In this document: positions 26,249 to 39,700 of the stretch, piece by piece
Layout of the letters: each line of letters begins with the position of its first letter
How positions within the stretch are numbered: position 1 is the stretch's first letter
NCBI GenBank assembly: GCA_963966185.1
Contig: CAWZYM010000063.1
Location: 275,001 to 339,000, forward strand
Origin: Rhabditoides inermis
Lineage: Eukaryota; Nematoda; Chromadorea; Rhabditida; Rhabditidae
Length of the DNA stretch: 64,000 nt
Reading direction: 5' to 3'
Translations under genes and position numbers: made by a program
The notes under the pieces: model-generated
What the model was told of the DNA's origin: nothing
Seen by the model: the letters and a program-made list of their open reading frames with translations, nothing else
The model's database searches: none

Positions 26249-27738
26249 CTTGCTGAGCCTTCCTAGCTTGAGTCTTTTCGCAGCCGCAGAACAACACTGA
26301 AACCCGGCAATTGTCAATGAGTGACGAAAACAAAGATAAACTTGTTGTGTTTCAAATATGATAGTTGCAAAAATGTAAACATCAACAAGCAATATACAAA
26401 TAAGAACAAAATATGCGAAAACATTGACATGAAATCCGAACGAACGAAAACTGGCGGAACATTTTATTCATTTATCGTTCGTGGCAGGACCATAACTAAC
26501 TTTTAATAAAGTCGGAAATACGTTAACATAGCAGTATTAAAAGCTATTACAATATCATCAAATCCGTAATCACGCGCGTGAACGGTCGAAAGAGTTACTA
26601 TTGTTCTTGGATCGTTTAGTTTGAGAGATAATAGTTTCTTGATGTTTCACGACTGTATATTCTCCAGTTGAAAATTAGCATAATTACTCTGAAATAAATA
26701 CCTATTTTGCATGCGAAAATATTTTATTCCCTTCCAGAAGCATTTGTTAGTACCCACGATCCAGTACCAACTATGAACAACCAGAATTTTGTAGAAGGTG
26801 TAAATAATGGCAGAACATTGAACGCAATCAAAGAAATTGCGTAACCCGACGAAAGGACAACAGACTGAAAAAATATAACAACGATACACCCTGTGTTAGT
26901 ATTGTAAACGTTTTATGCATGCGCTTTTGTTGAATTGTTTCAAGACAAACTGACTCTCTTTACGCAAGTACTTTTTAACAGATAATAACACTTTTAGTAA
27001 CAAAACAATAAGTGCATATATCATGTTGACTCTGAATTTGTGTAAAATAAGCAAAAAAGTAGTTCAGATGAAGCTATTGGAACAATAATTGGAATTGAAC
27101 CAGGGGTCTCGTGAACCGATCGGCGCGTTCACTAACCACCACACTACCGTGCCCTGAAAGAGAGGTGCCGCGTTTGCGATACAAGCGTGTGATTCCTACT
27201 CTGTGTTAGAAAGCCCATCCTCTCTCTGCGGAGAGAGGTGTGCGCGCCGGCCGGCGGTGGTTGTAATTAAAAAGTAATCACCTGATTACAAAACGTATTC
27301 ATTTTTTGCTCTGTTCGAATTTTCACTTGCAAAATCTCTGTTGTGTTTTCTCAGCATGTAGAGGGTAAACATTATGTAAACATTGCGAGAGTGAGAATCT
27401 GAAAAAAACACACTCAAAAACATTTGTGAGAGTAACATACCATATTTAGAATCAAATCCTGGTAGATTGACATGATATATCCACAATTATTTTCTGGAAA
27501 CTTTCATTGGAGAGAGGAATGGTTGAATGTTATGTAACAATTGGCTGATATCAATGCATACCCAAATTTTACTCATCATGTTCTCACGAATAAAACGAGA
27601 AGATCTGTAAAACAACGGCAAAACAACAATAACACATGACATATTGTACGAATTTCGAACAGAAAATATTTTATGATATCTGAACATGGTAATTAAACAC
27701 TATTTTGCTTAAATACTAGTTACCTGTTTGCACCAAAA
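26249..27738. other. Spacer upstream of abce-1
   Basis: AT-rich DNA with the abce-1 promoter at its left end and a degenerate tRNA-like segment near 27.1 kb. I see no protein gene. Confidence 0.5.
27090..27153 (-). repeat. tRNA-like segment (pseudo-tRNA or SINE head)
   Basis: The minus strand starts GGCACGGTAGTGTGGTGGTTAG, which looks like a tRNA 5' half with an A box, and has a good B box (GGTTCAATTCC) at the right distance. The 3' side does not pair with the 5' GGCACGG, so there is no proper acceptor stem. This fits a dead tRNA or the head of a tRNA-derived SINE, not a working tRNA. Confidence 0.45.
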
Positions 27739-27798
27739 ATAGCTGAAAATCTGTTCACAGAAAGTCCACATGCACTGAAGAGACCCATTCTCTTTGAT

Positions 27799-28303
27799 AA
27801 GTACAAGCGTAGAGTACCTCTGTTTGGGTTTATCTCAATTCAACAAAAGCACGTGCATGAAACTATTTATATATACATATAAAAACTATAAACACAAACC
27901 TGCTCTCTCAAACGATATGTAGAAACGTATACTTTATCGATAATTTATCAATAAGGGCTATATAATATATTTTCTTATTTCTTATGAAAGTATTGTAAGA
28001 ATCAATAAACAGCCATAGAACTATCGTTTAGTTTACCATGATGTTTTCATTATTTTTGAATGTAAACAAATACAAGAGCTTTTTGATAGATGACTCATTT
28101 GATGAACGGGTTGATAGAAGTTGAGTGATAGAATGTGTGTGTGCAATAGTATATTCATCTTGGCATTTGATTGTCAAGGTAATTGTGATCGTTTTGAGAG
28201 AGCAGGTTTGTGTTTATAGTTTAGAATGGAAATGATAGTTTTAAGCACGTGCTTTTGTTGAATTGAGATAAACCCAAACAGGGTACTTTACGCTTGTACT
28301 TTT
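27799..28303. mobile_element. Long-TIR non-autonomous DNA element, copy 1
   Basis: About 505 bp with inverted ends of roughly 115 bp. The left end reads AAGTACAAGCGTAGAGTACC and the right end is its approximate reverse complement, with shared inner blocks such as AACACAAACCTGCTCTCTCA. No coding capacity. No clear target-site duplication. Confidence 0.75.
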
Positions 28304-28364
28304 AAAACAAGAATGAATGTCCTTTTGTTGAATTTCGAAGTAATTCCTTTTTTCAAATGTTATT

Positions 28365-28497
28365 GTATCAATGTATGTATCAATGTATCAATGTATCAAT
28401 GTATCAATGTATTAATGTATCAATGTATCAATGTATCAATGTATCAATGTATCAATGTATCAATGTATCAATGTATCAATGTATCAATGTATCATGT
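28365..28497. repeat. (ATGTATCA)n minisatellite, copy 1
   Basis: About 16 tandem copies of an 8-bp unit, with a few single-base variants at the ends. Because 8 is not a multiple of 3, every frame reads an 8-residue repeat (MYQCINVS); this is not a gene. Confidence 0.9.
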
Positions 28498-28876
28498 ATT
28501 AATGTTAATGTACTGATAGTTTCACAGAAACTATCAGTATTTGTTCAAAGTAAATCAACAGATATAACAAACAACAACAATAACAACAACAATACAACGC
28601 GCGTGAACGACTACGCAAATCACAAACAGTGTGCACATTATCGCGCTCTCCCGCACACATTCCGCATCACGAACCAATGAGCGCGCGGGGGCGGAGCTAG
28701 TGAGCGGGTCTTTCAGCGAATCAGCGACCAGCAGCATACCTCACAGACGTGCAGACCTAACCAGCGAACATATTTTTGGGTCTTAAACTATTGTTTCATG
28801 TTTTGTTTTTGTTTATATAGCTGAAAATCTGTTCACAGAAAGTCCACATGCACTGAAGAGACCCATTCTCTTTGAT

Positions 28877-29381
28877 AAGTACAAGCGTAGAGTACCTCTG
28901 TTTGGGTTTATCTCAATTCAACAAAAGCACGTGCATGAAACTATTTATATATACATATAAAAACTATAAACACAAACCTGCTCTCTCAAACGATATGTAG
29001 AAACGTATACTTTATCGATAATTTATCAATAAGGGCTATATAATATATTTTCTTATTTCTTATGAAAGTATTGTAAGAATCAATAAACAGCCATAGAACT
29101 ATCGTTTAGTTTACCATGATGTTTTCATTATTTTTGAATGTAAACAAATACAAGAGCTTTTTGATAGATGACTCATTTGATGAACGGGTTGATAGAAGTT
29201 GAGTGATAGAATGTGTGTGTGCAATAGTATATTCATCTTGGCATTTGATTGTCAAGGTAATTGTGATCGTTTTGAGAGAGCAGGTTTGTGTTTATAGTTT
29301 AGAATGGAAATGATAGTTTTAAGCACGTGCTTTTGTTGAATTGAGATAAACCCAAACAGGGTACTTTACGCTTGTACTTTT
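28877..29381. mobile_element. Long-TIR non-autonomous DNA element, copy 2
   Basis: Second copy of the element at 27799, carried by the tandem duplication and offset by exactly 1078 bp. Same size and ends. Confidence 0.75.
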
Positions 29382-29442
29382 AAAACAAGAATGAATGTCC
29401 TTTTGTTGAATTTCGAAGTAATTCCTTTTTTCAAATGTTATT

Positions 29443-29583
29443 GTATCAATGTATGTATCAATGTATCAATGTATCAATGTATCAATGTATTAATGTATCA
29501 ATGTATCAATGTATCAATGTATCAATGTATCAATGTATCAATGTATCAATGTATCAATGTATCAATGTATCAATGTATCATGT
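29443..29583. repeat. (ATGTATCA)n minisatellite, copy 2
   Basis: As in copy 1 but with one more 8-bp unit, which accounts for the length difference between the two tandem units. Confidence 0.9.
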
Positions 29584-31369
29584 ATTAATGTTAATGTACT
29601 GATAGTTTCACAGAAACTATCAGTATTTGTTCAAAGTAAATCAACAGATATAACAAACAACAACAATAACAACAACAATACAACGCGCGTGAACGACTAC
29701 GCAAATCACAAACAGTGTGCACATTATCGCGCTCTCCCGCACACATTCCGCATCACGAACCAATGAGCGCGCGGGGGCGGAGCTAGTGAGCGGGTCTTTC
29801 AGCGAATCAGCGACCAGCAGCATACCTCACAGACGTGCAGACCTAACCAGCGAACATATTTTTGGGTCTTAAACTATTGTTTCATGTTTTGTTTTGGTTT
29901 ATAGTTGTTCAACAGACGGTTTAGAGACAATATCATGAGATAACTCTGTAACATTTATTATTTGAATGATTTACAAGCGATTTTGGCGGCCCTGCGGTCC
30001 GAGCGGCTCTGCGCGCCGCTGGATAGGACCCAAACGATCGGCGCTTCGCGCCGATCCTAATGGCCTGTCCGACTGGGAGGAGTGCTGAAAGCGTGATCTA
30101 ATTTCATGTGCTTTTGTTTGTAAGTATTTTTTATTACAATAAGATCCAAGTAGTCGTCCATCCCAACGATATTGATATGATACTAAACGCATTGAGTTTG
30201 TGCTTGGAGAGCAGCATCATTAGTATAGCAGCGACGTAACATACAAATCTCAGCAAAGAAATCTAATAAGGATAAAATAACCGTGTGCACTCGAACAATT
30301 GTAATATGTTCTCACCGCTAACACACCAGCACCATATAAATCGTTCTCATATGTTTGAAAAACAATCTTTTCGGCTGAAGACATTCTGAAATATAGTATA
30401 GATTATTCAGATCTCAGAACACTTTATATAATAATTCACGGAACAGTGAACTGTGGGAGAAAACAACATTGAAAACAACATAACAACATCACTAATACTT
30501 TCCCGTACCAGACGTCTATTTCATAACAAAGTCTGATGTACTGTGCATCGTTACAATTGTGAAGCAAAATCAGTGATTCGAAATGAAACAATGCTATTAT
30601 TATCTTATTTTTTTGTGAATGATAATGGGGAATTTCCATAACAATAAAAGGAAATGGACACAAAAAGGAAATGCATGAGTAAACACTGAATATAACTGAG
30701 ATGCATATAGAATTCTTCCCTCTGTCAGATAATATCTTGGAAACAGTGACGACAATGTAAAGTGTTCAATGAAAACCACTGTCAGAAACTACACACCTAC
30801 ACACAGTTAGTTCTGAGTGAAATCGTGTGAGTTGGACTTTCCAATTTCCGTACAACCACTGTTATTTTCGTTCCAGCAAGTACAAGTATGTGTAATGCAT
30901 CATGTCTCATGTCACGAGTGTGAATTTGATCCCCGAAAAGAATCGCACACCCAATCTACTCCATGTTTTCTGTCCGCGAACAAAAACGCGTCGTAAAATG
31001 TTGGCACGTAAGGGGTTGGCAGGGATAAGCGGAATCACCAAAGACGAGAGCATTTCCGAGAAGTTGCGAGGTTTGTCTCCGCGCTCTTTCCATTCAACCT
31101 GTCCTTTCCATCGACCCACCCCTTTTGCATCCCGGATCGCTTATCAAAATGAACTTACCTATCCACACCTATCGATAGCTATCACTATCACTCTCTTCTT
31201 ATCATAGTCGACTGTCGTCGATCATTACTACAATTTCCTTACTTCGAAATCTATTCTCCCTTTCCCTATTCATTGTTTGTCTTTGACTAAAATGTTACAT
31301 TTTTTGGTTTTCTTTTCTCAAGAACTGCTGCTATGCGCATGCGCGATGGTCAACTTACCGAAATTTTTG

Positions 31370-32125
31370 TAAAAATCACACAATTTTCGAAATCTTTTAT
31401 CCTTCATGCAACATTATGACAATTGTTTGACTTATCCACAACAAGTTCAATGCATATCTAATAGGGACCACAACGTGAGGTGTAGAGTTTGTGTCGAAAT
31501 CATGTAACATTTTCTGACTGGACGCGTTACTTGCTCTAATTAGCGTAGAACGATTCGCCCTTCCGCGCTGATTCCAACGGTATTCGATTTATGGGAAAAC
31601 GTGCCCCGTAAAGTATTGAAAATCGATAAAGAGTGATATGATGACGTCATATTTCTTTGATCTAGCCGCCATTGCCCAAAATAAGTAATGAAAAATGGTG
31701 TCATAAGAGACGTATTTCATCGAGTACTGATTGATTACAATCAAACAAAGCGTAGTGCTACTATTAGAAACGAGTATATTCATAATTTAACTATTAATGA
31801 CGTCATCAGTGCTTTGATCTAGCCGCCCTCTGTCGCACTTTCCCTGTGTGAGCGCGCGCTCGGGTGCGCGCGCGCCGCGCGGAATTAGAGCGCAATGTGA
31901 ACGATTAACCCTATGAACATTATATATTTTCGAAATCAGCTTGAAACGATCTACATTATTATACAAACTGCTATACCACATCAAAACTTCTGAAATTCTC
32001 ATTGTGGTCCCTAATATCTAACAAGTTCAATGCATGTGAAAAGCACACAATTTTCGGAATCTTTTATCCTTCATGCAACGTCTATGACAATTGATTGACA
32101 TATCTACAACAAGTTCAATGCATAT
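31370..32125. repeat. Split pair of ~87-bp direct repeats
   Basis: A block at 31370-31456 (acacaattttcgaaatcttt and on) recurs at 32038-32125 with a few changes. The hAT-like MITE at 31462-32013 sits between them, so the tandem pair existed before the insertion. Confidence 0.75.
31462..32013. mobile_element. hAT-like MITE with 8-bp target-site duplication
   Basis: A 552-bp element with perfect 12-bp terminal inverted repeats TAGGGACCACAA / TTGTGGTCCCTA, flanked by a perfect 8-bp duplication ATATCTAA at 31454-31461 and 32014-32021. An 8-bp duplication and ends of this shape are the mark of the hAT superfamily. The interior has no transposase, repeats the block TTTGATCTAGCCGCC twice, and has a GC-rich palindrome-like stretch near 31850-31880. 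It is non-autonomous. Confidence 0.88.
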
Positions 32126-32242
32126 CCACACTTTTCTCATCAATTTTGTCAGTTGTCTGAACAGTTCAACAAGTTACTCAACATTCCAGAATCATTGTTA
32201 TCCTGAAATATATCATTCCAAAGTTTACGAACCGTATTTAAT

Positions 32243-32783
32243 ATTCTCTTCTGAAAAGTACAAGCGTAAAGTAGCTCTGTTTGGGTTCACCTCAATTCAA
32301 CAAAAGCACATTCATAAAACTATGTATTATTTCTACACTAAACTATAAACACAAACCTGCTCTCTCAAACGATATGTAAAAAACGTATACTTTATCGATA
32401 ATTTATTAATTGGGGCTATATAATATATTTTCTTATTTCTTATGAAAGCATTGTGAAATTCAATAAACAGCTATAGACAATCGTTAAGTTTACAATGATG
32501 TTTTCATTATTTTTGAATGTATACAAATACAAGAGCTTTTTTTATAGATGACTCATTTGATAAACGGGTTAATAGAATGTGAGTGATAGAATGTATGTGT
32601 GCAATAGTATATTCATATTGGCATTTGATTGTCAATGTATTTGTGATCGTTTTGAGAGAGCAGGTTTGTGTTTATAGTTTAGTGTAGAAATAATACATAG
32701 TTTTATGGATGTGCTTTTGTTGAATTGAGGTAGAGGTGAACCCAAACAGAGCTACTTTACGCTTGTACTTTTCAAAAGAGAAT
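32243..32783. mobile_element. Long-TIR non-autonomous DNA element, copy 3
   Basis: A diverged copy of the 27799 element, about 541 bp with inverted ends of about 135 bp starting ATTCTCTT and TGAAAAGTACAAGCG. The ends match each other better than in copies 1 and 2, so this copy best defines the true TIR limits. The sequence to its right (32784-33215) matches the right flank of copies 1 and 2 as well, so the repeated unit is larger than the TIR element. Confidence 0.75.
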
Positions 32784-33215
32784 GATTGTCCTTTTATTGA
32801 ATTTCGAAGAATTTTTAAAAAATGTATTTTAAACAACAAAGATAACAACAACAAAACAACGCGATGACGCAAATCACAAACAGTGCGGGCACATTATCGC
32901 ATTATCGCGCTCTTCCGCACACATTCCGCATCACGAACCAATGAGCGCGCGGGGGCGGAACTAGTGAGCGGGTCTTTCAGCGAATCAGCAAACAGCTGCA
33001 CAACTGACAAACGTGCAGACCTAACCAGCGAACATTTTTTTGGGTATTAAACTATTGTTTCATGTTTTGTTTTTGTTTATAGTTGTTCGACGGACGATTT
33101 AGACACAAGATCATGATATAACTCTGAAACATTTATTATTTTAATGATTTACAAGCGATTCTGGCGGCCCTCCGGGCCGAGCGGTTCTGCGCGCCGCTGG
33201 ATAGGACCCAAACGA
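32784..33215. repeat. Right-flank repeat block forming the PPAT upstream region
   Basis: Collinear with 28560-28816 and 29641-30060. It contains a CCAAT box followed by a GC-rich block (AACCAATGAGCGCGCGGGGG) and ends in a GC-rich segment (GGATAGGACCCAAACGATC) that stops 36 bp before the PPAT start codon. The CCAAT/GC block may act as a promoter for PPAT; that is inference. Confidence 0.6.
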
Positions 33216-33251
33216 TCCTAATTGATTGAGCCATTTCAGGACTACTATTGG

Positions 33252-33390
33252 ATGTGTGGAATAATCGGGTTGGTGAGTGCAGAGGGGGAAGAAGCGAATG
33301 GGGCTCTCCCTGTAATGGCAGTAGATGGACTCACTGCACTACAACATAGGTAGGCTCTCTCTCTCTCCCCTCTCCCCCCCCTCTCTCTCT

Positions 33391-33434
<44 letters not shown>

Positions 33435-33906
33435 TTCTCTCTTCCTCTCTCTCTACGGCTTTATTTTATCTGTTGTAACTGTGTCAAAATAATGTTTGTG
33501 TTTCCTCCTACTTGAGAAATGCGTTTTATAGAGGGACGGAGTCGAGTGGACTGGTTGGATCGGACGGGCCGAATCACTTCGAGATCATCAAGGGACATGG
33601 GCTGGTGAGGGATGTATTCACGCAGGAGAGCATCTCCAGGCTCAACGGTGAGAGAGAGAGATGAAGAGAGAGGGAGAGAGAGGGAGAGAGAGGGAGAGAG
33701 AGAGAGGGGGGAGAGAGAGGGAGAGAGAGGGAGAGGGAGAGAGAGAGAGAGGGGGAGGGAGAGAGGGAGATAGTGAGAGAGGGAGAGGGAGAGAGAGGGA
33801 GAGAGGGAGAGGGAGGGAGAGAGGGAGAGGGAGGGAGAGAGAGGGAGAGCGAGAGCGAGAGAGGTGGAGAGAGAGAGGGAGAGAGAAAGACGGAAACAGG
33901 GAGAGA

Positions 33907-33953
<47 letters not shown>

Positions 33954-34057
33954 TCGCAGGCTGTCAAATTCTGCTCGGCCACAACCGCTACTCGACTGCG
34001 GGGAAGAAACGACCAGCCATCAACTGTGTCCAACCATTTGTGGTATACACCGCGGTG

Positions 34058-34125
<68 letters not shown>

Positions 34126-36193
34126 CCTCTCCTTCTCTCGCTCTCTCGCTCTCTCTCTCTTCACAATATGCAAATCAGATCGGTAGTATCGCGATTGCAC
34201 ACAACGGAGAGCTGGTGGACGCAGCGAAGAAGAGGCAGGAGGTGAGGATAGACAGCAATCAATGATGCACTCTCTCATTGCAATAGATGCGTGTTGTGTT
34301 TGAGGCGATGCACGCAGGAGTTGGTCTGTCGACGGATACGGACAGCGAGTTGATCGCCCAGATGATTGCCAAGGTCTGTCCACACTCTCCACCATTCCTC
34401 CTCACCCCCCCCCCTTTTCTCATTGTTCCGTTCAGGCAGTCGCACTCAACTACAAGTGTCGCCGGGACAGCGACGGTGGAGATATCAGCAAGGTGTGCAC
34501 AACAACACAGTCACGCGGTCTCATCAACTGTCATTTTGATTTTTGATTTGCAAGTGAGATCGAAATTCACTATCGTTATAGCACAGGCCATCACACTGAA
34601 TCGTTGTCATCATAGTATCATTATATAGTAACAATAACAACTCTCCTAACTACGTGTGATCTTTTTGGCCAATTTGAAAGTCAAATTTCAAGGGTTCTGA
34701 TCGACATATGACATGTATCTAGAGCGCAACTTGATTTTCTTCAGGAACTGGCGGTGACCATGTCGGCAATCAACATGTCGTATGCCCTGATTGTGATGAC
34801 ATACGACCGGCTGTATGCCATCCGAGACCCCACCGGCAACCGACCCCTCTGTGTCGGCACACTCTACTCAGGACGAGGTGGGGTCTTGTGGAATACCCTT
34901 CAATAACACCCTCTTACTACAGGCGATTCCCGCCGCGTGATTGGCTATTGCACTGCCTCCGAGTCGTGCGCCCTTCCCCCGAATGCGGAGCTGACGTGCG
35001 AGGTGCAACCAGGCGAGATCATCCAAGTCAGCCGCACAGGAACCAGGAGTGTCTGCCAGGTCCAAAACAAACCATTCAGCCGACATGTGTTTCGTAAATG
35101 CCAGGATAGGTTATAAAACATACGTTGACCACTATGTTGATAACAAAATGCAGCTTGCATTGAAGTCTACTAGGCAAAGGAAGATCGCTACGTTTGCAGA
35201 TGAAACCGCATTCCAAGCAGGCAATGTGCATATTCGAGTATGTCTACTTCGCTCGCGCCGATTCGGTGATGGAGGGACAGCAGGTAGAGAGGGGAAGGGG
35301 GAGGGAGAGAGGGGAAGGGGGAGGGAGAGGGTGGAGAGTGGATTGAGGTGCAAGCTGTTCGGGAAGAGTGCGGTCGCATCCTCGCGGAGGAGTCGCATGT
35401 CGATGCGGATATAGTGGCCACTGTGCCCGACTCGGCCGCTGCTGCATCAATCGGATACGCTGTCAAGGTAGCCCCCGATTCCGCCTTTCTCCTCTCTTTC
35501 CATCCTCCTCTCTTCAGAGCGGAATCCGATACGAGCAGGTGCTGCACAGGAACAGCTACGTGGGAAGGTATGTCCTCCTTCCCCTTCCTCGCACTCACTC
35601 TGCACACCAGATCATTCATCCAACCCAACACCGAGCTCCGGAAGCACGCCATCATTCGCAAGTTCGGTGAGCGTATTACACGCAATCAATAACTAATTAA
35701 ACAATAGGTGTGCTGCGACAGAATGTGGAGGGAAAGCGGATCGTGCTGGTGGACGACTCGATCGTGCGCGGGAACACCATGGGCATCATAGTGCAGATGC
35801 TGCGGGACAACGGTGCCAAGGAGGTGAGAGAGAGGGGGAGAGGTAGATGACACACACTGTTCAGGTCCATCTTCGCATCGCGTCGCCTCCTGTCAAGTTC
35901 CCGTGTTTCATGGGAATCAACATTCCCTCATCACAGGAACTCATTGCCGCCAATTTATCCGTGAGTGCAGAGAACGAGGAAAAGTAGATATACAGGGGGA
36001 AAACGTATACATGATTAAAATCATTCAGTTGGATGCTATCCGGGACAAGTTTGGCGCGGACTCGATAGGCTATCTGTCAGTGGAGGGTCTCCGTCGCGCA
36101 GTCTCCGGTGGAATGCAGAGGACTGCGCATGTGGGAGACGGCCACTGCACCGCCTGTCTCACTGGAGACTACCCTGTGCCTATTGACTTTTGA
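33252..36193 (+). CDS. PPAT: Amidophosphoribosyltransferase (purine synthesis, step 1)
   Basis: It makes 5-phosphoribosylamine from PRPP and glutamine, the committed step of de novo purine synthesis. Fifteen exons: 33252-33349, 33532-33647, 33960-34054, 34179-34241, 34287-34373, 34436-34492, 34745-34877, 34923-35059, 35221-35283, 35348-35467, 35518-35567, 35611-35666, 35708-35823, 35865-35960 and 36029-36193; 483 aa, all phases agree. The catalytic nucleophile is Cys2 ([10 protein letters not shown]), so initiator Met removal is expected. The glutaminase part has LQHRGTESSG and [10 protein letters not shown]. The PRPP-binding loop is [14 protein letters not shown]. All four Cys that hold the 4Fe-4S cluster in the Bacillus/animal type are present: [17 protein letters not shown] and CTACLTG. 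A 3' splice motif (ccatttcag) at 33230-33239 may take a spliced leader. Several introns begin with (GA)n or (CT)n arrays. The 403-bp gap to the convergent next gene is AT-rich with poly(A) motifs. Confidence 0.96.
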
Positions 36194-36596
36194 TGTATTT
36201 ATAGTCCGTGTAAAATTGTCAGTTTATCAATTTAAATGTTGCTATCTCAAACGAAGTTCCGTAACAACAAGTGAGAAGAAAACAATTGTGATTGAACAAA
36301 GCCATAGTTTATTCAAATACTTGATACTTGAATCTTTTGTTTTATTTTTGAAGGAGAAAAAATAATTCGAAAATTAGTGTATCGTGTTCCATTGTGCTAA
36401 TAATCGTATCTCGGGTGACGTCATTTCACATTTCCGAAAAAAAGTGGGTCCAGATTTTTCGAGATTTTTTTTAAATTCATTTTCTATGTTCGAATATTAG
36501 TGAATTTATTTTGTATGATACATGTATATAACATATAATGTGATATAATGTTTGTACCAATGTCATTGGACTCAATCTGGTCAATCTGCTTTCGTA

Positions 36597-38836
<2,240 letters not shown>

Positions 38837-39637
38837 ACGTGTGCACTGAGTGCTGCTCTAACTCATTCGATCAATCACCCCGCGTTCTTTCTCTGCGCTC
38901 TCTCACTTCGCTACTATCATTGATTCATCGATATGTGCCCGAATGATAAGAGAGAATGATGGCCGCACGGCTGTAACGATATCTCGCGTAGAAAAGTGGA
39001 GATATCTTGGCATCGGCATCTCTCGCAGATTTGAAAAGATAATTCAACGAGCGCAATATACCTCTGATAAGTTATTGATTTGAACTGTACGCGCGACACT
39101 TAGGGTTCTTTGAAGTGTGATGTCCGGTCCTGGTTGCCTTACTCGACTATTCCTGCTTGTCCGAAATGCCAGTCTTATAGTGGTGCGAGGTGTGGTGTGT
39201 GCGTGGCAAGCACACACAGCTCAAGGGCGGTGAGTGGATGTGATTCATGTGCTTGCTAGGGGAGTCGTGTTGTGCCCTATCGGTTCATTTCTTGCTCACC
39301 TCGCATTGCCCTGTCCTCTCTATTGCATTGTTTCTTGTTCTCTGGTCGCAATTCTTCGCTCGTTCGCTCACACGTACGTCGTCATTCATTCATGAATTCG
39401 TATTCGCTTAGTCAAGAATAAAGAATGAATGGTTGTGGTGGCGGGTGCGGGCTGGCGAGCGGAGCGGAAAGGAACGCGTCGCCGCGTGGTGTGCTATCGA
39501 TCCACACACCATCCATCCACCACCGACCACCACTCGAATAACGCATCATGTATAACTACCAACATTACGTCGCCTTTCGTTTCGATCTCGCCCTGTTTCC
39601 CTCGCAGCCTTGCACATATATCGAGCCTTTCTCCTCC

Positions 39638-39700
<63 letters not shown>

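Larger units (their letters stand above)
27739..29902. repeat. 1.08-kb direct tandem duplication
   Basis: Unit 1 is 27739-28816 (1078 bp) and unit 2 is 28817-29902 (1086 bp). By eye they are almost identical; the size difference is one 8-bp unit of an internal minisatellite, and one base change is visible near the right end (29896). Each unit contains a long-TIR element, an 8-bp minisatellite, a perfect hairpin and a CCAAT/GC-rich block. This is either a recent duplication or an assembly artefact from two alleles. Confidence 0.9.

Noticed and set aside
27090..27153. A functional tRNA gene
   Set aside because: The 5' GGCACGG has no complementary 3' acceptor strand, and the anticodon arm is irregular.
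28313..28516. MYQCINVS-repeat peptide, and a CRISPR-like look of the regular array
   Set aside because: The period is 8 bp with no spacers; a tandem minisatellite read in three frames, not a peptide gene or CRISPR.
33461..34395. Long open frames on both strands over PPAT introns 2 and 3
   Set aside because: They cover (GA)n and (CT)n intron arrays; the PPAT exons read cleanly in another frame.
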